NCBI RefSeq assembly: GCF_024320865.1
Contig: NZ_JANDBD010000014.1
Span: forward strand, 1 to 64,000
DNA length: 64,000 nt
Source of the DNA: Mycolicibacterium arenosum
Lineage (GTDB): Bacteria > Actinomycetota > Actinomycetes > Mycobacteriales > Mycobacteriaceae
Direction of reading: 5' to 3'
Shown: positions 7,088 to 17,813 of the stretch, piece by piece
Numbering within the stretch: the stretch's first letter is position 1
Layout: every line of letters begins with the position of its first letter
Notes under the pieces: model-generated
Databases searched by the model: none
What the model was told of the DNA's origin: nothing
What the model saw: the letters and a program-made list of their open reading frames with translations, nothing else
Program-made: the position numbers and the translations under genes

Positions 7088-8530
7088 GTGACAGACACCG
7101 TGAGGACGCCTGCGCGCTCACGCGTCCTCATCGCGGCCCTCGGCCTCGTCGCCCTCACCGTTGCGGTGCTGCAGACCGCCGTCGTGCCCGTGCTCGGTGT
7201 CATCGCCGAGCAGTTGCCGGCGAGCCCGGTTGCGGTCAGCTGGGCGGTGACCGCCAACCTGCTCGCCGCGGTCGCCTCGACACCGCTGCTGGGCCGGCTC
7301 GCCGACCTGTACAACAAGAAGCGCATCCTCGTCGTCGTCCTCGGCGTCGTGCTGGCCGGATCGCTGCTCGCGGCGACGACGTCCACGTTGCCGCTGCTGA
7401 TCGTCGCGCGCGTGATGCAGGGTGTGTCGTACGCGCTCTATCCGATCTGCGTGGCGATCCTGCGCGAGGAGCTGCCCGAAGACCGGGTGGGTGGCGCGTT
7501 GGCGATGCTGTCCGGTGCGCTCGGCTTCGGCGGCGGCATGGGGCTCGTCGCGACCGGGCTGCTGATGCACGGGTCGGCCGGCTACCACCGGGTCTTCTGG
7601 CTGACGACGATCTTCACCGCTCTCGTCATGATCGTGGCAATGGCCATCATCCCGTCGCGCCCCGCGAACGGCGAGGGCACGGTCGACTGGCTCGGCGCTA
7701 CCGGTCTCGCCGCAGGGTTGTCCGGTCTGCTGCTGGCGATCACGCAGGGCGGCGTCTGGGGATGGGCGGCCCCTCCGACGATCGCGGTCGCGGTGCTCGG
7801 TGTGGTGATCCTCGTCGCGTGGTGGTGGTGGGAACGGCGGCTCGAGCACCCGCTGGTGTCCATCGAGATGCTGACGCGCCGAGCGGTCCTACTGACCAAC
7901 CTGGCAACGATCTTCGTCGGAACGGGCCTCTACTTCGGGTTCCTCGGAATGACGCAGTTCGTCCAAATGGACCGCGCAACAGCCGGATACGGCTTCAGCG
8001 CCTCGGTGCTGTACGCCAGTCTGGTGTTCCTGCTGCCCGGTGCGATCGCCGGTGTCGTCACGGCCACGCTGAGCGGTAGGTTCATCGACCGATTCGGAGC
8101 CCGGCCCGTCCTGGTCACCGGTGCGCTGACCGGTGTCGTCGGCTTCCTCGCGCTCGCGGTCGCGCACGACCGGACGTGGCAGGTGATCGTCGCGGGCGTC
8201 TGCGTCAACGCCTACATCAGCCTCGCCTACGGTGCGCTGCCCGCGCTGGTGGTCAGCGAGGTCGCGGGCCGCGAGACCGGGGTCGCCACCGGCGTCAACG
8301 CGATCGCCCGGACGGTCGGCAGTTCGATCGCCGCGGCGGTCGTCGCCGTGCTGCTGAGCCATGTCTCGTCCCGCACGGGGCTTCCCCCCGAGCACTCGTT
8401 CGTCGTCATCTTCGTCGCCGGTGCGGTGACGGCGGCTCTGGCGCTGGCGTTGATCGCGATGTCGCGCAGCACGAAACGGACGGCGACCACCACCGTGGAT
8501 TCCCTTGCAATGAACCACGAGTGGGGCTGA
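7088..8530 (+). CDS. MFS transporter, probable drug exporter
   Basis: A 480-residue major facilitator with about 12-14 predicted membrane helices. After the first helix pair comes the signature loop LLGRLADLYNKKRIL, matching the MFS GRLaDrxGrkr motif, and LPEDRVGGALAMLSGALGFGGGMG resembles motif C of proton-driven exporters. This suggests drug or metabolite export, with unknown substrate. The start GTG at 7088 has AAGGAG 5 nt upstream. A -10-like TAGGCT lies at 7057-7062. It diverges from the terD gene and converges on the UvrA-like gene with only 5 bp between stops. Confidence 0.85.
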   Translation: MTDTVRTPARSRVLIAALGLVALTVAVLQTAVVPVLGVIAEQLPASPVAVSWAVTANLLAAVASTPLLGRLADLYNKKRILVVVLGVVLAGSLLAATTSTLPLLIVARVMQGVSYALYPICVAILREELPEDRVGGALAMLSGALGFGGGMGLVATGLLMHGSAGYHRVFWLTTIFTALVMIVAMAIIPSRPANGEGTVDWLGATGLAAGLSGLLLAITQGGVWGWAAPPTIAVAVLGVVILVAWWWWERRLEHPLVSIEMLTRRAVLLTNLATIFVGTGLYFGFLGMTQFVQMDRATAGYGFSASVLYASLVFLLPGAIAGVVTATLSGRFIDRFGARPVLVTGALTGVVGFLALAVAHDRTWQVIVAGVCVNAYISLAYGALPALVVSEVAGRETGVATGVNAIARTVGSSIAAAVVAVLLSHVSSRTGLPPEHSFVVIFVAGAVTAALALALIAMSRSTKRTATTTVDSLAMNHEWG

Positions 8531-8535
8531 GTTCG

Positions 8536-10895
<2,360 letters not shown>

Positions 10896-10896
<1 letters not shown>

Positions 10897-11306
10897 CAGG
10901 GCAGCTCCTGAATTCTGACGGTGTTGCCCGCCGGGTCGCGAAACGCGCAGTCCCGTGATCCCCAGGGCTGGTCGGTGGGCTCCTGCATGACGTCGGCGCC
11001 GCTCGCGACCAGCGTCTCGAAGACGGCGTTCAGATCCGTGGTGGCGAGCATGATGCCGGCGTATGTGCCCTTGGCCATCATCTCGGTAACGGTGCGCCGT
11101 TCGTCGTCGGTGACGCCGGGATCCGCCGCGGGTGGAGTCAGCACGATGTTCATGTCGGGCCGCGCGGGAGGCCCGACGGTGATCCAGCGCATGTCGTTGT
11201 AGCCGACGTCTTTACGGACCTCGAAGCCGAGACCGTCGCGGTAGAACGCCAGGGACGCCTCGGGGTCGTCGTGCGGTAGGAAGCTGGTGTTGATCGTGAT
11301 GTCCAT
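10896..11306 (-). CDS. VOC (glyoxalase/bleomycin-resistance) family protein
   Basis: A 136-residue vicinal-oxygen-chelate fold protein. It shows the repeated beta-alpha-beta pattern with PEASLAFYRDGLGFEV near the N-terminus and DCAFRDPAGNTVRIQ at the C-terminus, as in small glyoxalase-like and antibiotic-binding proteins. The metal-binding set is incomplete by eye, so binding rather than catalysis is possible. It sits between an AraC-type regulator (24 bp upstream) and the UvrA-like ATPase, whose start overlaps its stop. The three genes form one minus-strand operon. Confidence 0.85.
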
Positions 11307-11330
11307 GACCGTCGACGCTAGCGGTGACGG

Positions 11331-11762
11331 TCAGACGGACGCTTCTCGATTCCTGATCGGTCTGGTGATCTGCTTGGCGACGCACGACGGCAGTCCGGCG
11401 ACCTCGGGTGCCGCGTCCCGCCGGTAGACGCTCGGAGAGACCCCGACCAACTCGGTGAAGCGCGTGCTGAACGTGCCCAGCGACTGGCAGCCCACCGCGA
11501 AGCAGACCTCGGTGACGGACAGTTCGCCGAGCCGCAGTAGCGCCATCGCGCGCTCGATCCGGCGCGTCATCAGGTACGAGTACGGGGATTCGCCGTAGGC
11601 GGCCTTGAACCGCCTCGACAGGTGGCCCGCCGACATGTTCACGTCGCGGGCGAGGGCATCGACGTTGAGCGGCTGCGCGTATTCGCGGTCCATCCGATCG
11701 CGCACTCGACGCAGGAGCGTGAGATCGCGCAGACGCGCGTCGTGCCCCGGTGGATCCACCAC
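11331..11762 (-). CDS. AraC-family transcriptional regulator (DNA-binding domain only)
   Basis: A 143-residue protein that is essentially the double helix-turn-helix of AraC/XylS regulators. The first HTH is DALARDVNMSAGHLSRRF; the second region contains SVTEVCFAVGCQSLGTFSTRF. No ligand-binding domain is present. It heads an operon with VOC and UvrA-like genes and probably controls it. The GTG at 11762 lies exactly 6 nt after TAGCAT, so the transcript is likely leaderless. A second GTG follows immediately. Confidence 0.85.
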   Translation of the reverse strand: MVDPPGHDARLRDLTLLRRVRDRMDREYAQPLNVDALARDVNMSAGHLSRRFKAAYGESPYSYLMTRRIERAMALLRLGELSVTEVCFAVGCQSLGTFSTRFTELVGVSPSVYRRDAAPEVAGLPSCVAKQITRPIRNREASV

Positions 11763-11768
11763 CCCGGC

Positions 11769-11774
11769 ATGCTA
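11769..11774 (-). promoter_or_regulatory. -10 element (TAGCAT) for the AraC operon, leaderless
   Basis: On the minus strand TAGCAT is followed by six bases and then the GTG start at 11762. This spacing puts the transcription start at the first base of the codon. It matches the TANNNT -10 used by mycobacterial SigA. No convincing -35 was found. Confidence 0.45.
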
Positions 11775-11806
11775 TCGCGGATCGGACCCGGCTCGAGAAC
11801 GACCGC

Positions 11807-13231
11807 TCAGCTTTGCCGCAGATGAGCGTCCAACAGGCTGGGCCGCAACAGCTTTCCCGCACTGTTCAGCGGCAGTTCGTCGACGTCGTACCAGTGCGCG
11901 GGCACCTTGAAGCCGGCGAGCCGCGCTCGCACGAACGCCGCCAGCTCACCGTGGCCGACGGCTGTGGCGGACGGCACGATGAACGCGGCCAGCGTCTCGC
12001 CCAGCCGCTGGTCCGGGACACCCACGACACCGGCCGCCAGCACCCCCGGATGCTCGACGAGGGCGTTCTCCACCTCCAGCGGGTAGACGTTCTCACCGCC
12101 GCGCACCACCATGTCGTTGCGCCGTCCCGACAGCGTGAGGTAACCCTCGTCGTCGAGTGCGCCGACGTCCCCGGTGTGCAACCAGCCGTCGTCGGCGTGC
12201 ACTGACAGGTGCGGCGCCGCGGCGTACACCTCGCCGGTGCCCGTCTCGTCCGGCGAGTCGATGCGCAGCGCGAGACCCGGTGCGGCCCTGCCGACGGTGT
12301 GCAGCAGATCCGGCCGACCCGCGGCGGCGCGGCGGTGGTCGTCGGCGCTCAGTGTCGCGATGGGGCTGCCCTCGGTCTGGCCGAAGATGCTGACGAGGTT
12401 CACGCCGGGCACCGTGTCGAGTACCCGGCGCAGGGTCTCGGGGCTCATCGGCGCCGCTCCGTAGATCAGCGTGTCGAGCGGCACCGCATCCAAAGCGCCT
12501 TCGGCCAAGAGCATTTCGACCATCGTCGGCACCAGCAGGCAGTGCGTGGCGCCCGCGGCGCGCAGTCCGCGCCACCACGACGTGGAGAAGCGAGTGGTCG
12601 GGATGACCGGTGCGCCGACGGACAGCGCGGTGAGCACGTTGCCGAGGCCGGCGATGTGGTGCAGCGGCGATCCCGTCGCGTACCGGTGTTCCGGCCCGAG
12701 CCCGATCACCTCCGCCGACACCGCGACCCGCGGCTCGAGCACGCTCTCGGGGAACGGCACCCGCTTCGGCTCACCGGTGGTCCCCGACGTGTGCAGGTGG
12801 AAGGCTGCGGCGCCACGCCGCGCGGGCAGCCCGGCCGACGAGTACCGCGGCTCGGGCATCGGATGCACGACGGCGCCGCAGAGTTCCGCGGCTGCGGCCG
12901 CGGTGTCGTACCACTGCGCTTCGGTCACGATGACGCGCGAGTCGCACGCCGTCACCAGCCGGGCCAGCTCCCCGGACGTCAGCCGAGGTCCCAGCGGTGC
13001 GATCGGCCGGTCGGCCGCCGCGCCGCCGAGCAGCAGCGCCAGCGCACTCGCGTTCGTCGTCAGCAGCGCGGGCACCGGACCGCCCGCGGGCACGTCCATC
13101 TCCGTCAGCACGTCTGCGGAGTACATCGCCCGGCGCGTCAGCTGACGGCCTGTGACCGGTCCCGACGCGTCGAGAACCGCCAGGTCGTCACGGCGCGCGT
13201 GCAGCGCCCACAGGTCGTCGAGCCAGGCCAC
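11807..13231 (-). CDS. AMP-forming acyl-CoA synthetase-like ligase
   Basis: A 474-residue adenylate-forming enzyme that would activate a carboxylic acid with ATP and pass it to CoA. The P-loop HTSGTTGEPKR lies near residue 155, with YGAAPMS and FGQTEGSP after it. The LHTGDVG motif precedes the C-terminal subdomain, which ends with NSAGKLLR carrying the catalytic lysine. It is somewhat shorter than typical FadD proteins. The GTG at 13231 was chosen because a TAACGT -10-like hexamer ends 8 nt upstream and the divergent hydrolase starts at 13269. The acyl substrate is unknown. Confidence 0.85.
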   Translation of the reverse strand: MAWLDDLWALHARRDDLAVLDASGPVTGRQLTRRAMYSADVLTEMDVPAGGPVPALLTTNASALALLLGGAAADRPIAPLGPRLTSGELARLVTACDSRVIVTEAQWYDTAAAAAELCGAVVHPMPEPRYSSAGLPARRGAAAFHLHTSGTTGEPKRVPFPESVLEPRVAVSAEVIGLGPEHRYATGSPLHHIAGLGNVLTALSVGAPVIPTTRFSTSWWRGLRAAGATHCLLVPTMVEMLLAEGALDAVPLDTLIYGAAPMSPETLRRVLDTVPGVNLVSIFGQTEGSPIATLSADDHRRAAAGRPDLLHTVGRAAPGLALRIDSPDETGTGEVYAAAPHLSVHADDGWLHTGDVGALDDEGYLTLSGRRNDMVVRGGENVYPLEVENALVEHPGVLAAGVVGVPDQRLGETLAAFIVPSATAVGHGELAAFVRARLAGFKVPAHWYDVDELPLNSAGKLLRPSLLDAHLRQS

Positions 13232-13268
13232 GAACCAGCACGTTAGCCCGCGTGCCAGGATGAGGTCC

Positions 13269-14012
13269 ATGACGGTGGTTCTCGTACACGGCAATCCGGA
13301 GACCGACGCCATCTGGGGGCCGCTGCGCGCGGCACTCGGCCGCGACGACGTCATCGCACTGTCCCCGCCGGGGTTCGGCGCCCCGCTGCCCGACGGCTTC
13401 CCCGCCACCTATCCGGCCTACCGCGATTGGCTGATCGGCGAATTGGAGACCATCGAAGGACCCATCGACCTGGTCGGCCACGACTGGGGCGGCATCACCG
13501 TCGGCATCGCGATGACGCATAGGCCCGAGCTCGTTCGGAGTTGGGCCACCGACGCCCTGGGCATTCTCGACGCCGACTACACCTGGCACGACATGGCGCA
13601 GATCTGGCAAACGCCGGGTGCGGGCGAGGAATTCGTCGACCAGATGATGAGCGGCACAGCGGGAGAGAGAGCCGACCGACTCGCGGCGTTGGGAATCCCG
13701 CAGGAGATCGCCGCACCGCTGGCCGCAGCCCAGGACTCCGACATGGCACGGGCCATCCTCACGCTCTACCGCTCAGCCGCCCAACCCGCGATGTCCGAGG
13801 CGGGGCGCCACCTGGAGGCCGCCGCCACCCGGCCGGGACTGGCGATCCTGGCTACCGCAGACGATTTCATGGGCTCGGAGTCGATTCGCCGTCGTGCCGC
13901 CGATCGCGCCGGTGCGCGCACCGCGGTCCTGGAGGGTAGGGGCCACTGGTGGATGATCGAGGATCCCGAGCGCGCTGCCGGTGTTCTCACCGACTTCTGG
14001 GCGTCGTTGTAG
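13269..14012 (+). CDS. Alpha/beta hydrolase, epoxide hydrolase/dehalogenase-like
   Basis: A 247-residue hydrolase. The oxyanion motif is HGNPETDAIW near the N-terminus. The nucleophile elbow GHDWGG has aspartate, as in epoxide hydrolases and haloalkane dehalogenases, rather than serine. The catalytic histidine is in GRGHWW near residue 225. The start ATG at 13269 has GAGG just upstream. It diverges from the acyl-CoA ligase across a 37-bp gap and converges on the permease gene with a 1-bp gap. The substrate is unknown. Confidence 0.85.
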   Translation: MTVVLVHGNPETDAIWGPLRAALGRDDVIALSPPGFGAPLPDGFPATYPAYRDWLIGELETIEGPIDLVGHDWGGITVGIAMTHRPELVRSWATDALGILDADYTWHDMAQIWQTPGAGEEFVDQMMSGTAGERADRLAALGIPQEIAAPLAAAQDSDMARAILTLYRSAAQPAMSEAGRHLEAAATRPGLAILATADDFMGSESIRRRAADRAGARTAVLEGRGHWWMIEDPERAAGVLTDFWASL

Positions 14013-14013
14013 T

Positions 14014-15408
14014 TCACCGCTTTTCGACGAGGTCCGCCGTTGCGGCGTGGCGCCGCTGCACGACGACCCCGGCGACCACGATGAACACCGCCGACGCCAG
14101 TGACAGGAAGATCGCCGACTGCTGGTCGGAGTCGAACGCCATCAGCACCAGCACCGCGACGATCGCGACCATCACGACGACGGTGAGATACGGGAACAGC
14201 CACATCCGCACGGGTGCCCGCTCCCCCTCCTCGCGCATGCGACGCCCGAGGACGAACTGGCTCGCGGCGATGGCGAGGTACACGAACAGCGCGATCGCGC
14301 CACTGGTCGCCAGCAGGTAGCCGAAGATCTTGTCCGGCAATACGTAATTGCCGATGACGGCCAGGAAGCCGACGACCATGGACGCCAACACCGCCACCCA
14401 CGGCACGCCGTTGCCGGTGAGCTTGCGGACGGCTTGCGGCGCATCCCTCCGCACGCCCAACGAGAACAACATGCGAGACGCGGTGTAGAGGGCCGAGTTC
14501 AGACACGACGCGACGGCGGTCAGGATGACGATGTCCATGATGATCTTGGATCCGGGGATGCCGATAGCCTGCAGCGTGGACTGGTAGGAGCCGTCGGAGA
14601 GTTGGTTGTAGGGCATCAGCGCGACGATGACGAAGATCGAGCCGAAGTAGAACAGCGAGATGCGCCAGATGACCGAGTTCACCGCCTTGGAGATGCCGCG
14701 CTCGGGATCGGGCGACTCGGCGGCCGCGATCGTGACGATCTCGGTACCCATGAACGAGAACATCGTGACGAGCATGCCGGCGATCACGGCGCCGAATCCG
14801 TTGGGCATGAAGCCATCCGGTTGCCAGAGACTGTCGATTCCGCTGACCTGGGAATCGGGAATGACACCGAAGATGGCGGCGACGCCGATGCCGATGAACG
14901 CGACGATGGCGACGACCTTGATCAGCGCGAACCAGAACTCGAACTCCCCGTAGTTGCCGACGCTGACGAGATTGGTGACGGTCAGCAACAGCGTCACCGC
15001 GAGCGCCCAGAACCACTGTGCGCCGCCGACGAGATCGGACAGGATCGCCGCCGCCGCGGTGGCCTCGACCGGAATGACCAGCACCCAGAACCACCAGTAC
15101 AACCACCCGATCGAGAACCCCGCCCAGTGGCCGAGGGCGCGGTCGGAGTACACCGAGAACGACCCGGTGTCGGGGTTGGCCGTGGCCATCTCGCCGAGCA
15201 TCCGCATGACGAGCACGACCAGCGTGCCCGCGAGGAAGTACGAGATGAGGACCGCGGGGCCCGCCTCCTTGATGGCGTTCGCGGACCCGACGAACAGGCC
15301 GGCGCCGATGACGCCCGCGATCGAGATCATCGTGATGTGACGCGGTTTGAGGCTGGTGCCCAGTTGGGCGCTGCCCGGATCGTGCGTGTCTGAGGTGGTA
15401 GCGCTCAT
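14014..15408 (-). CDS. APC-family amino-acid permease (GabP/AnsP-like)
   Basis: A 464-residue amino acid-polyamine-organocation permease with about 12 membrane helices. The first helix carries ISIAGVIGAGLFVGSANAI, the conserved substrate-binding GxG segment of the family, and LGEMATANPDTGSFSVYSDRALG follows as in GABA and asparagine permeases. It would import a small amino acid with protons. ATG 15408 is preceded by AAGGG at 10-11 nt. The gene stands alone on the minus strand. The exact amino acid cannot be told. Confidence 0.87.
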   Translation of the reverse strand: MSATTSDTHDPGSAQLGTSLKPRHITMISIAGVIGAGLFVGSANAIKEAGPAVLISYFLAGTLVVLVMRMLGEMATANPDTGSFSVYSDRALGHWAGFSIGWLYWWFWVLVIPVEATAAAAILSDLVGGAQWFWALAVTLLLTVTNLVSVGNYGEFEFWFALIKVVAIVAFIGIGVAAIFGVIPDSQVSGIDSLWQPDGFMPNGFGAVIAGMLVTMFSFMGTEIVTIAAAESPDPERGISKAVNSVIWRISLFYFGSIFVIVALMPYNQLSDGSYQSTLQAIGIPGSKIIMDIVILTAVASCLNSALYTASRMLFSLGVRRDAPQAVRKLTGNGVPWVAVLASMVVGFLAVIGNYVLPDKIFGYLLATSGAIALFVYLAIAASQFVLGRRMREEGERAPVRMWLFPYLTVVVMVAIVAVLVLMAFDSDQQSAIFLSLASAVFIVVAGVVVQRRHAATADLVEKR

Positions 15409-15497
15409 CGGGAGAAACCCTTCATCCGAGGAATGCCGGGGGGTTCCCTACGCCTCCGCTCGCCAAACTCCTCGTGAAAGGGCTGTGAATCAGCTGC

Positions 15498-16709
15498 CTA
15501 CTTCAGTGGCAGGCCCGTGATCGCGCGCGCCATGACGAGCCGCTGAATCTCGCTGGTGCCCTCGAAGATCGTGAAGATCTTGGCGTCGCGGTGCATGCGC
15601 TCCACCGGGTAGTCCCTGGTGTAGCCGTTGCCGCCGAGGATCTGGATGGCCTCGTCGGTGACGTACACGGCCGCTTCGCTGGCGACGAGCTTGGCCATGG
15701 AGCCCTCGGCGTTGGTGAACGGCTTGTTGTTGCGCGCCATCCAGCCCGCGCGCCAGACCAGCAGACGGGCGGCGTCGATCCGGGTCTTCATGTCGACGAG
15801 TTTGAAGGCGATGGCCTGGAAGTCGCCGATCTTGCGGCCGAATTGCTCACGCTGCTGAGCGTATTCGAGGGCGTACTCGTACGCCGCCCGCGCCACTCCG
15901 AGTGCCATCGCGCCCACCGACGGCCGGGTGCGTTCGAAGGTCTTCATCGCCGCCTGGCCCGCCGAGCTCTTGCCCTCGCGCGACCGGGCGAGTCGTTCGT
16001 CCAGCTTCTCCTTGCCGCCGAGGACCAGGCCACCGGGAATGCGGACGTCGTCGAGGACCACTTCGGCGGTGTGCGAGGCGCGGATTCCGTGCTTGGAGAA
16101 CTTCTGGCCCTGCGTGAAACCCTTGGTGCCCGGCGGGATGATGAAGGTGGCCTGTCCGCGTGAACCCAGTTCCGGCGCAACGGATGCCACGACGATGTGG
16201 ACGTTGGCGATTCCGCCGTTGGTCGCCCACGTCTTGGTGCCGTTGATGACCCACTCGTCGGCGGCCTCGTCGTACTTCGCCTTGGTGATGATCGCCGCGA
16301 CGTCGGAACCCGCACCGGGCTCCGACGAGCAGAACGACGAGAGCTTCGGATCGTCCACGGTGCCGAACATCTGGGGCAGCCACTCGCCGATCTGCTCGGG
16401 GGTGCCGTTGCCCGCCAGCGCCGCGGCGGCCAGGCCCGTGCCGAGAATCGACAGCGCGATACCGGCGTCCCCCCAGAACAGCTCCTCGAAGACCGTGAGC
16501 ATGCCGAGGCCGGTTGGTTCGGCGGTCTGGGCGGCGAAGAGATCCATCGAGTACAGCCCGATCTTGGCCGCCTCCTGGATGATCGGCCAGGGCGTCTCCT
16601 CGCGCTCGTCCCACTCCGCGGCAGCGGGCCGCACGACCCGCTCAGCGAAATCGTGGACCCAGTCGCGGACCTCGATGACGTCGTCGGATAGCTCCAGTGA
16701 AAACGTCAT
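15498..16709 (-). CDS. Acyl-CoA dehydrogenase
   Basis: A 403-residue flavoenzyme that would oxidise an acyl-CoA to the 2-enoyl-CoA in beta-oxidation or a related route. Visible features are SSFCSSEPGAGSD and KTWATNGG in the middle domain and the QILGGNGYTRDYPVERMHRDAK block near the C-terminus. The following TIFEGTSEIQR carries the catalytic glutamate. Start MTFSLEL at 16709 has GAAAGG/GAAG upstream; a longer frame to 16739 lacks support. It stands alone, upstream of the divergent MarR-cyclase operon. The 89 bp between it and the permease hold nothing recognised. Confidence 0.9.
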   Translation of the reverse strand: MTFSLELSDDVIEVRDWVHDFAERVVRPAAAEWDEREETPWPIIQEAAKIGLYSMDLFAAQTAEPTGLGMLTVFEELFWGDAGIALSILGTGLAAAALAGNGTPEQIGEWLPQMFGTVDDPKLSSFCSSEPGAGSDVAAIITKAKYDEAADEWVINGTKTWATNGGIANVHIVVASVAPELGSRGQATFIIPPGTKGFTQGQKFSKHGIRASHTAEVVLDDVRIPGGLVLGGKEKLDERLARSREGKSSAGQAAMKTFERTRPSVGAMALGVARAAYEYALEYAQQREQFGRKIGDFQAIAFKLVDMKTRIDAARLLVWRAGWMARNNKPFTNAEGSMAKLVASEAAVYVTDEAIQILGGNGYTRDYPVERMHRDAKIFTIFEGTSEIQRLVMARAITGLPLK

Positions 16710-16806
16710 GCCGTCTTCGCCTTTCGACGTTGGGGACAACTAGCGCGCGCCGGTGAACGAATGTACACCACGACGATCCCGCGAACACATCGGGCGTCCT
16801 TTCGGT

Positions 16807-16835
16807 TTGACAGATATTTCGGTCGACCGTAGTTT
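16807..16835 (+). promoter_or_regulatory. Promoter with palindromic operator for the MarR-cyclase operon
   Basis: TTGACA at 16807-16812 and TAGTTT at 16830-16835 are separated by 17 bp. The start ATG at 16843 follows the -10 by 7 nt, so the transcript should be leaderless. The spacer contains the perfect 10-bp palindrome CGGTCGACCG at 16820-16829, well placed to be an operator for the MarR regulator encoded second in the operon. Confidence 0.6.
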
Positions 16836-16842
16836 CAAGCTC

Positions 16843-17289
16843 ATGACCGCGTCTCTGCTGCTGGTCGCACTCACGACACTGCTGGCCTGCGTGATCCTCG
16901 GCGGCGGCCTCTACGAAGTCGCGGTACTCGATCCCGTCTGGCCCGGTAGGCCCGCGATCGTGCAGCCGCAGCACGGCGGTGTCTCGCGTCGCCGATTCTG
17001 GATACCCGTGCACGCGGTGTTCGAGATCGTGCTCATCGTCACGCTCGCGGTCACGTGGGATCAGTCTCAGACGCGGACGGCGCTGCTGGTGGCCCTGGTC
17101 AGCCACGCCGCCATGCGGGTGTGGTCCCTGGTCGACGTCATCCCCGCCGCCGTCCGCTTCGAGAAGACCGACCCCGCCACCATCGATCGTGCGGAGGCCG
17201 TTCGATGGACCCGGCGCAGCCTGTTCCGGCTGCCGCTCGACGTCATCACGTGTGCGGGCGCGCTCACGGCGCTGGCGTTGGTCGCGTGA
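16843..17289 (+). CDS. Small membrane protein, first gene of the MarR-cyclase operon
   Basis: A 148-residue protein with four predicted membrane helices (residues about 3-25, 55-75, 80-100 and 128-147). It contains DPVWPGRPAIVQPQHGGVSRRRFW between the first two, probably outside the bilayer. I chose ATG 16843, directly behind a strong promoter, over the upstream ATG at 16753, which lies before the promoter. Its stop overlaps the start of the MarR gene as GTGA. No family name is known to me; the tight coupling suggests that it works with or is controlled by MarR. Confidence 0.8.
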   Translation: MTASLLLVALTTLLACVILGGGLYEVAVLDPVWPGRPAIVQPQHGGVSRRRFWIPVHAVFEIVLIVTLAVTWDQSQTRTALLVALVSHAAMRVWSLVDVIPAAVRFEKTDPATIDRAEAVRWTRRSLFRLPLDVITCAGALTALALVA

Positions 17290-17813
17290 GCACGCAGCGA
17301 ACCCGCAGTCGGCTCATCGCCGACCTGCGACGTGTGGGCCGCGAGCACAGCGACGCGACGGTGCTCTTCCACTCCGCACTGGCCGCGGCGGTGGGGCTGC
17401 ACCCCACCGACTACAAGGCGCTGGGCGTCGTGGATCGGCTCGGCCCGATGAGCGCCGGGGAGCTCGCCAGGCACACCGGGCTGGCTCCGGCTTCGGTGAC
17501 CAACCTCGTCGACCGGCTGGAGGCCAGGGGGTTCCTGCGCCGCGAAGCCGACCCGAAGGACCGCCGCCGGGTGCTCCTGCGCGCGGATGTCAGCCAGCTG
17601 ACGGGCAACGAGTTCTTCGCGTCGTGGCAGCGCGCGACGACGCGGATGTGGGAGCGTTACTCCGACACCGAACTCGCCGTCATCCTCGACTTCCTCGGCG
17701 ACACCGCGGAGCGTCTGCGCGCACGGACCGACGCGATCGCCGGAAGCGGGATGGCCGACGCGAAGACCGACGCCGCGAGACAGGACAGCCGACATGCCGG
17801 ACATGCCGACTGA
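17286..17813 (+). CDS. MarR-family transcriptional regulator
   Basis: A 175-residue winged-helix regulator. The recognition region reads SAGELARHTGLAPASVTNLVDRLEARGFL and the wing is READPKDRRRVLL, with the family DxRR pattern. It would bind DNA as a dimer and respond to a small ligand. The GTG at 17286 overlaps the upstream stop. The palindrome at 16820-16829 in the promoter spacer is a plausible autoregulatory site. The C-terminal tail of about 25 residues is extra and hydrophilic; it overlaps the start of the cyclase gene by 20 nt. Confidence 0.9.
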   Translation: MSTQRTRSRLIADLRRVGREHSDATVLFHSALAAAVGLHPTDYKALGVVDRLGPMSAGELARHTGLAPASVTNLVDRLEARGFLRREADPKDRRRVLLRADVSQLTGNEFFASWQRATTRMWERYSDTELAVILDFLGDTAERLRARTDAIAGSGMADAKTDAARQDSRHAGHAD

